Shown here piece by piece: positions 27,274-35,622 of a stretch of DNA of 64,000 nucleotides. The notes under the pieces were generated by a model that was given only the letters and a program-made list of their open reading frames with translations, searched no databases and was not told the origin of the DNA. Source of the DNA: Kocuria carniphila (lineage in GTDB: Bacteria > Actinomycetota > Actinomycetes > Actinomycetales > Micrococcaceae). A program made the translations under genes and the position numbers. The DNA lies in contig NZ_NOIT01000011.1 of NCBI RefSeq assembly GCF_004136555.1, positions 1 through 64,000 on the forward strand, given 5' to 3'. Position 1 is the first letter of the stretch. Every line of letters starts with the position of its first letter.

Positions 27274-29816
27274 AATCCCTCGCAGAACGCCCCGAGAACC
27301 CGGTGGTCGGCGTTTCGGTCGCTCACGAACACGCAGCCGATCACGCCACGGGCACCGCGCTCTACACCGACGACCTCATCGTCCGCCACCAGAACGTGCT
27401 CCATGCCTGGCCGTTGCAGGCCCCGCACGCCCACGCCCGCGTGACGTCCCTGGACGTCGCCCCCGCCCTTGAGGTGCCCGGGGTGGTCCGGGTGTTGACG
27501 GCTGAGGACGTGCCGGGCGTCAACGACGCCGGCATCAAGCACGACGAACCCCTCTTCCCCAGCGAGGTCATGTTCTACGGCCACGCGGTGTGCTGGGTGC
27601 TTGGCGAAAGTCTGGAAGCAGCGCGCCTCGGCGCGGAAGCCATTGAGGTCCAGTACGAACCCTTGCCGTCCTTGATCACCGTCAGGGAAGCCATTGCCGC
27701 AGACAGTTTCCAGGGCCGCCAACCCACGGTGAGCCGCGGCGACGTCGAAATCGGCCTGGCCAACGGAACCCACCGTTTCAGTGGGGAGTTCGAGTTCGGC
27801 GGGCAGGAACACTTCTACCTGGAGACCCACGCGTCGTTGGCGTACGTGGACGAGGGTGGGCAGGTGTTCGTTCAGTGCAGCACGCAGCACCCCACCGAGA
27901 CCCAGGAAATCGTCGCCCACGTGTTGGGACTGGACAACCATGACGTTACGGTGCAGTGCCTGCGCATGGGCGGGGGCTTCGGCGGTAAGGAAATGCAGCC
28001 GCACGGTTTCGCCGCGATTGCCGCGCTGGGGGCGACGCTGACCGGACGGCCCGTTCGGCTGCGGCTGACCCGCAATCAGGACATCACCCTTTCCGGCAAG
28101 CGCCACCCGTACCTCGCGGAATGGGACGTGGCCTTCGACGACGACGGCCGCCTCCAAGCACTGCGCGCCACCGTCACCAGCGACGGCGGCTGGAGCCTTG
28201 ACCTCTCGGAGCCGGTGATGCAGCGGACACTGTGCCATATCGACAACGCCTATTGGATCCCTCACGTGGAGGTCAACGGGCGGATCGTGAAGACGAACAA
28301 GACCTCGCAGACCGCCTTCCGTGGGTTCGGCGGGCCGCAGGGCATGTTGGTGACCGAGGACATCCTGGGCCGCTGCGCACCGCTGCTCGGCCTGGATCCC
28401 ACCGAACTACGCGCCCGCAACCTCTACGTCTCGGGGCAGAGCACGCCCTACGGTCAGCCGGTGCGGCACGCCGAGCGCTTGGCCGAGATTTGGAACCAGG
28501 TGCACCAGCGCGCGGACGTGCGCGAGCGGCGTCGTGACATCGAAGAATTCAACGCAACCCACACCGATACTCGCCGCGCGCTCGCGGTGACCCCGGTGAA
28601 GTTCGGCATCTCGTTCAACCTCACCGCGTTCAACCAGGCCGGCGCGCTCGTGCACGTCTACAAGGACGGCTCCGTGCTCATCAACCACGGCGGCACGGAG
28701 ATGGGCCAGGGGCTGCACACCAAGATGCGACAGGTCGCGGCCACCGCACTGGGCGTGCCGCTGGAAACGGTTCGACTGGCGCCCACGCGCACGGACAAGG
28801 TGCCCAACACCTCCGCGACGGCGGCCAGTTCCGGCGCGGACCTCAACGGTGGGGCGGTCAAGAACGCATGCGAGCAGATACGCGATCGGCTGGCCGAGGT
28901 CGCCGCGCGCAAGTTCAACATCCATCCCGACGACGTGCGGTTCGTCGACGGCAAGGTTACCGGCATCGGTTTTCACGACCGGGACATGCCCTTCGCTGAA
29001 CTCGTGCACGATGCCTATTTCCAGCGGATCTCCCTGTGGGCCGCCGGCTACTACCGCACCGAGGGGCTGCACTGGGACGCGGACCGGATGCAGGGCGAGC
29101 CGTTCAAGTACTTCTCGTACGGGGCGTCCGTGTCTGAGGTGGAGGTGGACGGGTTCACCGGTGCGTATCGGATGCTGCGGACGGACATCGTGCACGACGT
29201 GGGCGACAGCCTGTCCCCGCTGATCGACATCGGGCAGATCGAGGGTGGATTCGTGCAGGGCGCCGGCTGGCTCACGCTCGAGGAACTGCGCTGGGACGAT
29301 TCCGACGGCCCCTCCCGAGGTCGCCTCACCACCCAGGCCGCGAGCACGTACAAGCTGCCGAGTTTCTCGGAGATGCCCGAAGAGTTCAACGTGCACCTGT
29401 TCGAGAAGGCGACCGAGAGCGGCGTTGTCTATGGCTCCAAGGCCGTGGGGGAGCCCCCGCTGATGTTGGCGTTCAGCGTGCGCGAGGCGTTGCGGCAGGC
29501 CGCGGCGGCGTTCGGGCCGGAGGGGCACAGTGTCGAGCTCGCCAGCCCGGCCACTCCCGAGGCCGTGTTCTGGGCAGTTCAGGACGCACGGCGGGCGCTC
29601 GCGGACGACGGCGCGAAGCGGCCGCTCGCTTCGGGCCGGGGTCGGTCAGACGACGGCGCTTCCCAGCCGCCGGCTTCTCGACGGGACCGAGCGGCGTCGT
29701 CGGCGACGGGCGTGTCTGCTGGCGAAGCGGCGTCGACCGAGGCGACTTCAGCGGAAGCTCGCTCGACGAGTGCCGCCGAGGACTCACCGGACGCCACCGC
29801 CGCAACCGCGCGCTGA
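27270..29816 (+). CDS. xdhB: Xanthine dehydrogenase molybdopterin-binding subunit
   Basis: 848 residues. Molybdopterin enzyme blocks: GQEHFYLETHASLAYVD, CLRMGGGFGGKEMQPHGFA, TAFRGFGGPQGMLVTE, NHGGTEMGQGLHTKM, and VGEPPLMLAFSVREAL with the catalytic Glu. It oxidises hypoxanthine and xanthine with XdhA. The family normally ends soon after the AQDARRAL-like helix. Here about 70 extra residues follow, rich in Ala/Ser/Arg/Asp and probably disordered; that tail contains one exact GACGACGCCGCTC (antisense at 29689-29701). Overlaps xdhA by 4 bp. Confidence 0.93.
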   Translation: MKSLAERPENPVVGVSVAHEHAADHATGTALYTDDLIVRHQNVLHAWPLQAPHAHARVTSLDVAPALEVPGVVRVLTAEDVPGVNDAGIKHDEPLFPSEVMFYGHAVCWVLGESLEAARLGAEAIEVQYEPLPSLITVREAIAADSFQGRQPTVSRGDVEIGLANGTHRFSGEFEFGGQEHFYLETHASLAYVDEGGQVFVQCSTQHPTETQEIVAHVLGLDNHDVTVQCLRMGGGFGGKEMQPHGFAAIAALGATLTGRPVRLRLTRNQDITLSGKRHPYLAEWDVAFDDDGRLQALRATVTSDGGWSLDLSEPVMQRTLCHIDNAYWIPHVEVNGRIVKTNKTSQTAFRGFGGPQGMLVTEDILGRCAPLLGLDPTELRARNLYVSGQSTPYGQPVRHAERLAEIWNQVHQRADVRERRRDIEEFNATHTDTRRALAVTPVKFGISFNLTAFNQAGALVHVYKDGSVLINHGGTEMGQGLHTKMRQVAATALGVPLETVRLAPTRTDKVPNTSATAASSGADLNGGAVKNACEQIRDRLAEVAARKFNIHPDDVRFVDGKVTGIGFHDRDMPFAELVHDAYFQRISLWAAGYYRTEGLHWDADRMQGEPFKYFSYGASVSEVEVDGFTGAYRMLRTDIVHDVGDSLSPLIDIGQIEGGFVQGAGWLTLEELRWDDSDGPSRGRLTTQAASTYKLPSFSEMPEEFNVHLFEKATESGVVYGSKAVGEPPLMLAFSVREALRQAAAAFGPEGHSVELASPATPEAVFWAVQDARRALADDGAKRPLASGRGRSDDGASQPPASRRDRAASSATGVSAGEAASTEATSAEARSTSAAEDSPDATAATAR

Positions 29817-29845
29817 CGGCTGCGCATCTGACGTGGACTACTGAC

Positions 29846-30658
29846 ATGGACTGGTTGGACGCCCTGCAACACCTGCGCGAAGAGGGCGCCGCGGGTGTGC
29901 TCGTCACCATGACCGAGGTGCGCGGGCACGCCCCCAGGGCACCCGGGGCCAAGATGGTCGTGGGTGAGTCGCAGACTTGGGACACCGTGGGCGGCGGCAA
30001 TCTGGAGGCGACCGTGATCGAGCGTGCCCGTGAGCTGCTGAGCTCGGGCGCCTCGGAGCCCGAAACCATGACGTTTTCGCTCAACGAGCACGCCACCGTG
30101 GAGCACGGCCGACAGTGCTGTGGCGGCGTGGTCACCGTGCTGCTCGAACCGCAGCAGGCGCGGCCGTCGGTCGCGATCTTCGGCGTGGGGCACGTGGGTT
30201 ACGAGTTGGCGCGGGTGCTGTCCCGGTCCCCGCTTCAACTGCACTTGGTGGACAGCCGGGCCGATCAGTTGGACCCTGCCCGGTTCGCCGACGTCACCAA
30301 CGGCACCGCTCAGGTCCGCCTCCGGCACAGCCCTGTGCCGGAATCCACGCTCGCCGAGCTGCCTGCCGGGGCGCACGTGCTGATCATGAGTCACGACCAT
30401 TCAGAGGATTTCATTCTGTGCGATGCCGCCCTGCGCCGCGGCGACCTGGGCACGGTGGGGCTGATCGGGTCGTCCGCCAAATGGTCGCGTTTCCGCAAGC
30501 GGTTGCGCGACGAAGGTCACGACGACGCCGCCATCGACCAGATCTCGTGTCCCATCGGCGTGCCGGGGATCCCCGGTAAGGAGCCTGCGGCCATTGCGGT
30601 GAGTGTTGCCGCGGATCTGCTGCGGGTGTTCGAGGGAGCGCGGACGTCTGGTTCGTGA
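29846..30658 (+). CDS. xdhC: XdhC, molybdenum-cofactor sulfuration/insertion factor
   Basis: 270 residues. An N-terminal XdhC/CoxI domain (ATVIERARELL, GRQCCGGVVTVLLEP) and a C-terminal Rossmann domain (VAIFGVGHVGYELARVL, LIMSHDHSEDFILCDAAL, VGLIGSSAKWSRFRKRL). It binds Moco and presents it, sulfurated, to XdhB. It is 29 bp after xdhB and completes a xdhABC operon. One GACGACGCC sequence occurs at 30521. Confidence 0.92.
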   Translation: MDWLDALQHLREEGAAGVLVTMTEVRGHAPRAPGAKMVVGESQTWDTVGGGNLEATVIERARELLSSGASEPETMTFSLNEHATVEHGRQCCGGVVTVLLEPQQARPSVAIFGVGHVGYELARVLSRSPLQLHLVDSRADQLDPARFADVTNGTAQVRLRHSPVPESTLAELPAGAHVLIMSHDHSEDFILCDAALRRGDLGTVGLIGSSAKWSRFRKRLRDEGHDDAAIDQISCPIGVPGIPGKEPAAIAVSVAADLLRVFEGARTSGS

Positions 30659-30750
30659 GGCGGTCCGTGACTCAGACAGCAGTCGGCCGTTGGGTGGTTC
30701 CGCGCTCGCTGAGGTGAGGCGCGAGGTGAAGGGGGAGAGCGGCGTCGTCG

Positions 30751-31377
30751 TCAGAAAAGTGGCGCCGAGGTGACGCTGAATCCCGAGCCTCGACGGGTGC
30801 TCCCGCTGGAGGGGAACGCGGTGGCGTTGAGGTAGATGACGCTGGTGCCGTAGCCCTGCACGGTTACTGTCCGGTACAGGGAAACGGCCGTGACCCGGGA
30901 GGAACTGGTGCTTTTGGAGTCCAGAACGTTATAGGGCGAGGCGAACGTGGTGCCGCACGCTTGAGTCCCGTTCAGTCCGCCTTGGCAGGTTCCGTCAGTG
31001 CGCCCCACGGTTCCGTTGGCCGCAACGGCCGTTCCGTTGGTGACGTCGTATGTGTTGCCGTTGGACAGCCTGAACCGTGACGTACCACCTCCGTTGCCAG
31101 AGTTGATCGACCCCGAGGTGACTCCGCATGCTGCGGCATCCGCGCTGATCTTGAAACCGAAGTCCAGATACACCCGCTTGTTGGAGACCAGATCACCCAG
31201 GGTTTCGTTGGTGATGTTGATGTAGGTAACCTCGAACGCAGCTGCGGGCAGGGGCTGTCCACTCACGAAGCGCTGGCATTGAGGCGAGGCGGCAATGGCC
31301 GGGGCGGCAGCGGAGACCATGACTACCGGTGCGGCCCAGACCGTGCCTTTCGCGAGGGTTCGGCGGGAAATCGTCAT
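30751..31377 (-). CDS. Tat-type secreted protein, unknown function
   Basis: 208 residues. N-terminus ISRRTLAKGTVWAAPVVMV followed by AAAPAIAAS is a twin-arginine-like signal of the kind common on actinobacterial surface proteins, with cleavage near AIA/AS. The mature part is beta-rich, Ser/Thr/Gly/Asn-rich and has four or five cysteines that may pair. No LPXTG or membrane anchor is visible. No family was recognised. It faces xdhC and its stop lies 2 bp from a GACGACGCCGCTC copy. Confidence 0.75.
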   Translation of the reverse strand: MTISRRTLAKGTVWAAPVVMVSAAAPAIAASPQCQRFVSGQPLPAAAFEVTYINITNETLGDLVSNKRVYLDFGFKISADAAACGVTSGSINSGNGGGTSRFRLSNGNTYDVTNGTAVAANGTVGRTDGTCQGGLNGTQACGTTFASPYNVLDSKSTSSSRVTAVSLYRTVTVQGYGTSVIYLNATAFPSSGSTRRGSGFSVTSAPLF

Positions 31378-31591
31378 GGGGGACCTTCACAAATCGATGA
31401 CATTCCATGAAAACACACGGATGCCGTTCGATAAACCCAGGTCGGGAAATGTGACCAGGCGCAATAGCTCCGCGTTTCCGGGTTTCTGCGTCTTGCCGCG
31501 TTTCTCCTTGGACCTGTCGGTCCGGCGCCGCGACTGAGACCGGGACTGGGACTGAGCGGGGCCGCGACCGGGGCTGGGCAGGGCTCTTCAC

Positions 31592-32035
31592 TCAGACCTC
31601 GAGCCGGTCCCTATAACCCCGGATGCGCGCGGGAATCTGGTCCTCCGGGAGGTCAATGACGGCTTGCTCGGAGCCGAGGCTTGTGGCCGCTTCGTAGTAC
31701 CAGCACTTGTACTCGACGATCTCCAGGGTGCGTTGGAGCTGTTCCATTTGTTCGAGTACCGAGGTCCGGCAGTTCTGGAACAGCTCCTGGCGCTGCTTGA
31801 GCGTCTCATCACCTTGCTGGTACCACTGCATGAATTGGCGAATCTCGCTGATGTGAAGCCCGGATTGCTTCAGGCAGTCGATGACTTTGAGGGCCTCGAG
31901 GTCCTTGTCTTCGAACGCTCGTCGTCCGCCGGCGCCGCGGGACAGCTCCGGGAGCAACCCCTCCTTGTCGTAGTAGCGCATGGTCGAGGCCGGAACACCC
32001 AGTAGTTCTGCGGTCTCTCCGATGGTGTAGGTCAT
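31592..32035 (-). CDS. MerR-family regulator
   Basis: 147 residues. MerR HTH: YTIGETAELLGVPASTMRYYDKEGLLPEL, then the wing GGRRAFEDKDLEALKVIDCLKQSGLHISEIRQF and a dimerisation coiled coil (about 80-120). It contains Cys in NCRTS and KCWYYE, but no classic metal or redox Cys set. It is divergent from the alcohol dehydrogenase at 32128 across a MerR-type 19-bp-spacer promoter, so it is the likely activator of that gene and possibly of itself. It resembles the aldehyde/AdhR-type subgroup. Confidence 0.9.
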   Translation of the reverse strand: MTYTIGETAELLGVPASTMRYYDKEGLLPELSRGAGGRRAFEDKDLEALKVIDCLKQSGLHISEIRQFMQWYQQGDETLKQRQELFQNCRTSVLEQMEQLQRTLEIVEYKCWYYEAATSLGSEQAVIDLPEDQIPARIRGYRDRLEV

Positions 32036-32063
32036 GGCGTCTCCAAAAACTTTTGCCGGGTCC

Positions 32064-32094
32064 TTGACTTGAAGTGAACTTCAACTGTGACTAT
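32064..32094 (+). promoter_or_regulatory. MerR-type promoter with 19-bp spacer and operator
   Basis: -35 TTGACT (32064-32069) and -10 GACTAT (32089-32094) are separated by 19 bp. The spacer region holds the palindrome TTGAAGTGAACTTCAA (32069-32084). Overlong spacers with a central dyad are diagnostic of MerR activation. It drives the dehydrogenase at 32128. Confidence 0.7.
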
Positions 32095-32127
32095 CAAACC
32101 ACTGACCAAGATTTTGAGGAGAGCACC

Positions 32128-33150
32128 ATGCGCGGAGTAGTACTGCACGGACCGGGCGACGTCCGGGTGGAAGAACGCGAAGATCCCACCATCCAGGAAC
32201 CCACGGACGCGGTCATCAAGATCGTCGCCGCGTGCGTATGCGGTTCCGACTTGTGGCCCTACCGCGGCGCAGACCCCGCCGAGAACCAGCTCATGGGTCA
32301 CGAATACGTGGGAGTGGTCGAGCAGATCGGTGACGACGTCAAGACCGTGAAGCCCGGAGATTTCGTGGTCGGCTCGTTCGTCATCTCGGACAACACGTGC
32401 CCCATCTGCACCAACGGGTACCAGTCCCGCTGTGTCAACGGCATTTTCGTCGATGGCCAGATTGGGACCCAGGCCGAGTACGCGCGCATTCCCTACGCCG
32501 ACGGCACTCTGGTCGCCACCCCGGGCCAGCCCGACGACGATCTGATCCCCTCGTTGCTCGCCGCCTCTGACGTGCTGGGAACCGGATGGTTCGGAGCTGT
32601 GGCAGCCGAGGTGGGACCGGGCAAGTCTGTTGCGGTAGTCGGGGACGGCGCCGTCGGCCTCATGGCAGTGCTGGCCGCCAAGCAACTGGGAGCGGAGAAA
32701 ATCATCGCGATGAGCCGTCACGAATCCCGCCAGAAGCTCGCCAAGGAATTCGGGGCCACGGACATCGTGGAGGAGCGTGGCGAGGCCGGCGTCGAGAAAA
32801 TCAAGGAGCTCACCGACGGGCTGGGCGCGGACAGCGTGATCGAGGCTGTGGGCACCCAGGAATCCATGATGCAGGCTGTCCAGTCGACCCGGCCCGGCGG
32901 GCATGTGGGCTACGTGGGCGTCTCGCACGACGTCTTGCTCAACGGCCTGGAACTGTTCTTCGGGCTGGTGCACCTGCACGGCGGGCCCGCGCCGGTGCGG
33001 CGGTTCCTGCCCGAGTTGATCCAGCTGATCTGGGATCGCAAGATCGAACCGGGCAAGGTCTTTGACCTCGAACTTCCGCTCGACCGTGCCGCCGAGGGGT
33101 ACCAGGCCATGGACGAACGTAAGGCCATCAAGGTGCTGCTCAAGCCCTGA
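32128..33150 (+). CDS. Zinc-dependent alcohol dehydrogenase (MDR family)
   Basis: 340 residues. Catalytic zinc ligands in CVCGSDLWPYRG and GHEYVG, structural-zinc cysteines in DNTCPICTNGYQSRC, and NAD(P) motif VAVVGDGAVGLMAVLAAKQLGA. The C-terminal VIEAVGTQESMMQA fits the MDR fold. The ATG at 32128 follows GAGGAGAGC. It is controlled by the adjacent MerR promoter, so aldehyde or electrophile induction is plausible. It is followed 17 bp later by an acetyltransferase, probably co-transcribed. Confidence 0.92.
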   Translation: MRGVVLHGPGDVRVEEREDPTIQEPTDAVIKIVAACVCGSDLWPYRGADPAENQLMGHEYVGVVEQIGDDVKTVKPGDFVVGSFVISDNTCPICTNGYQSRCVNGIFVDGQIGTQAEYARIPYADGTLVATPGQPDDDLIPSLLAASDVLGTGWFGAVAAEVGPGKSVAVVGDGAVGLMAVLAAKQLGAEKIIAMSRHESRQKLAKEFGATDIVEERGEAGVEKIKELTDGLGADSVIEAVGTQESMMQAVQSTRPGGHVGYVGVSHDVLLNGLELFFGLVHLHGGPAPVRRFLPELIQLIWDRKIEPGKVFDLELPLDRAAEGYQAMDERKAIKVLLKP

Positions 33151-33167
33151 CGTTCAGGAGACGAATC

Positions 33168-33743
33168 ATGGAACTCGACGATCTGCTCGACGCACTCAAC
33201 GCCGGCGAAACTATTACCGGCGGCTCGCCATTGCACGCCGTGATGCACCGGGCCAGCCAGGACGCGCTGCGCGTGACCGCCGAGCTCAACGGCAGTTACC
33301 ACGAACCCACGCGCGTGCTCGAGCTGCTGGCTCAGCTGATCGGCAAACCGGTGCACGAATCGGTGGCGCTCTTCCCGCCGTTCTACAGCGATTTCGGCAA
33401 GAACATCACCTTGGGTGAGCGGATCTTCATCAACTCCGGTTGCAAGTTCCAGGACCAGGGCGGGGTGGCCATCGGCGATGATTCACTGATCGGTCACAAC
33501 GCTCTGCTCGCCACCCTCAACCACGACATGGACCCCGCCCGCCGCGCAGACATGCATCCCGCTCCCATTGTGATCGGCAAGCGCGTGTGGCTGGGATCGA
33601 ACGTCACGGTCCTGCCCGGCGTCACGATTGGCGACGGCGCTGTGGTCGCCGCGGCCTCCGTGGTCACCAGGGACGTCCCCGCCAATTCCGTGGTGGTCGG
33701 TTCCCCGGCCAAGGTGGTGCGCTCGGTGCCAATGGAGGGCTGA
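33168..33743 (+). CDS. Maltose/galactoside O-acetyltransferase-like hexapeptide-repeat enzyme
   Basis: 191 residues. Left-handed beta-helix acetyltransferase: GKNITLGERIFINSGCKFQDQGGVAIGDDSLIGHNALL, the catalytic His in LNHDMDPARR, and hexapeptides VWLGSNVTVLPGVTIGDGAVVAAASVVTRDVP. It transfers acetyl from acetyl-CoA to a sugar or other hydroxyl acceptor. CAGGAGACGAATC precedes the ATG. It is 17 bp after the dehydrogenase and likely shares its MerR control. Confidence 0.9.
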   Translation: MELDDLLDALNAGETITGGSPLHAVMHRASQDALRVTAELNGSYHEPTRVLELLAQLIGKPVHESVALFPPFYSDFGKNITLGERIFINSGCKFQDQGGVAIGDDSLIGHNALLATLNHDMDPARRADMHPAPIVIGKRVWLGSNVTVLPGVTIGDGAVVAAASVVTRDVPANSVVVGSPAKVVRSVPMEG

Positions 33744-33762
33744 CTGCGCCGCGGGCAGGTTC

Positions 33763-33774
33763 TAGGGTGGATGT
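33763..33774 (+). promoter_or_regulatory. Putative leaderless -10 element
   Basis: TAGGGT (33763-33768) then six bases, then the ATG at 33775, with no Shine-Dalgarno sequence. The identical layout TAGGGTGGATG occurs before the gene at 56809. Confidence 0.45.
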
Positions 33775-34350
33775 ATGGCTGAGACGAAGATGACCAGTAT
33801 GAACACTGTGTGGATTCAGGCGATCGCCGGCGGGGCATTCACCCTCATCCCAGCGCGGAAATACCCGGCATGGTTGCGTCACACTTTGACCTGGGGATCG
33901 ACGGCGGGAATCTTCACGGTCATGGCGGTTCCGGGTGTCGCGTCGAAACTTCAGGAACTGACGACGGGTAAGACCGGTTCCGAGAAGGCTGCACCCAAGG
34001 ACGTTGACGCCGAGACAGTGGGTGTCCCCAGTGACAGCGTCGAGGGCGTCGGCACCGGACAAGCTGGCACCGGGAAGGTCGATGGGTCGAAGCCGGACTT
34101 CCAGGAGGTAGACAGTAACCCGGTGGTGCGGATTGGTCTTGCCGCGGCTGTGGCTGCGTGTACCTATGGCGTGTTCCGGTTCTCGTTCTGGTTCGATGGA
34201 GCCGCCGAACGCGGCCTGCGCAAACTGCACGTTCCGTATCCTCGGGTGGTCATGGGTTTAGGAGTGGCCGCTTTATACGTGGTCACGGAGAAGTTCGATC
34301 GCAAATACGAGGCCCGTGCAGGCCAGTCATCGCAATCTGATCAACACTAG
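33775..34350 (+). CDS. Membrane protein of unknown function
   Basis: 191 residues: a hydrophobic N-terminal third (helices near 12-30 and 38-55), a 55-residue hydrophilic Gly/Asp/Lys linker, then helices near 122-142 and 160-175 and a polar tail. RLRKLHVPYPRVVMGLGVAALY-type sequence near the end resembles small actinobacterial integral proteins, but no family was recognised. The last codons overlap the first, most divergent unit of the 41-bp-period repeat array. Start chosen at 33775 because of the leaderless promoter. Confidence 0.65.
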   Translation: MAETKMTSMNTVWIQAIAGGAFTLIPARKYPAWLRHTLTWGSTAGIFTVMAVPGVASKLQELTTGKTGSEKAAPKDVDAETVGVPSDSVEGVGTGQAGTGKVDGSKPDFQEVDSNPVVRIGLAAAVAACTYGVFRFSFWFDGAAERGLRKLHVPYPRVVMGLGVAALYVVTEKFDRKYEARAGQSSQSDQH

Positions 34351-34558
34351 GACCTTCGCGGTGCGCATCACTGCACCCTGATCGACGTTCGGACCCTCGA
34401 CCCTGCGGTGCCTGCACACGAATCGACGTAAGACCACAGCTGATCTGATCGATGCACCCTGGTCGACGTTAGAACCTTCATCGCTGCCACGCGTGCACCG
34501 TGATCGACGTAAAGACCCACCTCGCCGAGCGGCCTGCACCGTGGTCGACGCACCGACC
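34331..34558. repeat. Phased array of six degenerate 23-24-bp repeats, 40-41-bp period
   Basis: Units start at 34331 (weak), 34372, 34413, 34453, 34494 and 34535, spaced 41, 41, 40, 41 and 41 bp. The core of the five good units reads TGCACCSTGRTCGACGTW and ends GACC; the one at 34413 is more divergent (TGCACACGAATCGACGTA). Spacers of 17-18 bp are unrelated to each other. The array fills the 324-bp gap 34351-34674 almost entirely. It lacks the exact repeats, longer spacers and cas genes of CRISPR. Four helical turns per period would place every unit on one DNA face, suggesting a cooperative binding-site array or a decayed satellite. Confidence 0.75.
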
Positions 34559-34662
34559 TCAGGAATCGAATTCTGAGGCTCTACCGTCAACCAGTTTGCA
34601 GCGGCTCGGCTGTGAGGGTCGCAACGTCGATCCGATTGCGGGTCCGTTGCGCGGGTGAAGGG

Positions 34663-34674
34663 GATACTGGCTCA
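34663..34674 (+). promoter_or_regulatory. Putative leaderless -10 element
   Basis: GATACT (34663-34668) followed by six bases and the ATG at 34675, with no ribosome binding site. Confidence 0.4.
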
Positions 34675-35118
34675 ATGAGTGAATGGGGTGCAGTTCTGGA
34701 CGCTGTTCAGCTGACGTTGAGCGGCGACAAAGAGCTGGGTGAACAAACGCTGCGGAGGTGCTGGTCTCAGACCATGCCGTCCGATCACGCGCAACGATGC
34801 GTCATTGCTCATTACCTGGCTGACCTGCAATCCGATGTCGCCACAGAGGTGGAGTGGGATGAGCGCGCTCTTGCTGAATTCGATGATGTTTCTGATACCG
34901 ATCTCGCCCCGATCGGTGTTCCCAACGCCAAGGGATTCGCGCCGAGCCTGCACTTGAACGTGGGGGACGGTTACTTGCGGATGGGGCGGCTGGACGACGC
35001 TCGAAAACATCTCGAAGAAGGAGAATCAGCGCTGCTGGATGTGGAGCGTGATGGATATCTTCAATTCATCGGACAGGGTCTCCAACGACTGCGCCAACGA
35101 TTGGAGGAGCACGCATGA
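34675..35118 (+). CDS. Small TPR-like helical protein, unknown function
   Basis: 147 residues, predicted all-helical: LTLSGDKELGEQTLRRCWSQ, HAQRCVIAHYLADLQSDVATE and LHLNVGDGYLRMGRLDDARKHLEEGE look like tetratricopeptide-type repeats. No catalytic motif. It overlaps the Nudix gene by 4 bp (ATGA), so the two are translated together. Comparable small TPR proteins exist in actinobacteria with unknown roles. Start 34675 is preferred over the longer frame from 34612 because of the -10 element. Confidence 0.65.
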   Translation: MSEWGAVLDAVQLTLSGDKELGEQTLRRCWSQTMPSDHAQRCVIAHYLADLQSDVATEVEWDERALAEFDDVSDTDLAPIGVPNAKGFAPSLHLNVGDGYLRMGRLDDARKHLEEGESALLDVERDGYLQFIGQGLQRLRQRLEEHA

Positions 35119-35534
35119 TCGATGCCGAGACCGGTTGGTATTTCGTCCACATCAGTGTGAAGGTCGCGATCTTCGACGGCACCAAGACACTCCTCGCGTT
35201 CAACTCCCGCGATGAGTGGGAACTCGTCGGCGGGTGGCCAACCGCCGATGATGAGTCCCTGGAAGAAACCGTCCGCCGGGAGACTCTCGAAGAAACCGGA
35301 CTGGTTATAGAGGAACTGCACCTTGCACATGCAACACTCTTCGAACCCGTTCCGACCAAGAAGGTTGCCCTCGTTGTTTACGCAGCAGAGGCTTCATCGA
35401 CTAACCACCTAGATCTGAGCGATGAACACATCACTCTGCAGTGGTTCGAGGTTGAAGACCTCCCGTTCAATCTTCCTGAGGCATACAGGAAGAGCATTCG
35501 TCTGGGTTTCCGAACGCTTTATCCGAATCCCTAG
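35115..35534 (+). CDS. Nudix hydrolase
   Basis: 139 residues with a Nudix-like box: GGWPTADDESLEETVRRETLEETG near 53-76. It fits the Nudix pattern, with the RE..EE metal-binding core complete. It hydrolyses a nucleoside diphosphate linked to another moiety; substrate unknown. It starts with ATGA overlap to the TPR-like gene. Confidence 0.88.
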   Translation: MIDAETGWYFVHISVKVAIFDGTKTLLAFNSRDEWELVGGWPTADDESLEETVRRETLEETGLVIEELHLAHATLFEPVPTKKVALVVYAAEASSTNHLDLSDEHITLQWFEVEDLPFNLPEAYRKSIRLGFRTLYPNP

Positions 35535-35622
35535 ACCCAGTTCGATCATTACGGTGCGAACCGCTCTCGGTCGAGCCACGGCTCAATGGCCAGAATCCGA
35601 TCGTGCCGCCTACCGTTGGGGT

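Noticed and set aside
29530-29844. Plus-strand frame over the XdhB tail and antisense frames along xdhABC
   Set aside because: Shadow frames caused by high GC; no start signals or family features.
34331-34558. The 41-bp-period array as a CRISPR
   Set aside because: Repeats are degenerate, spacers only 17-18 bp, and no cas gene is in the window.
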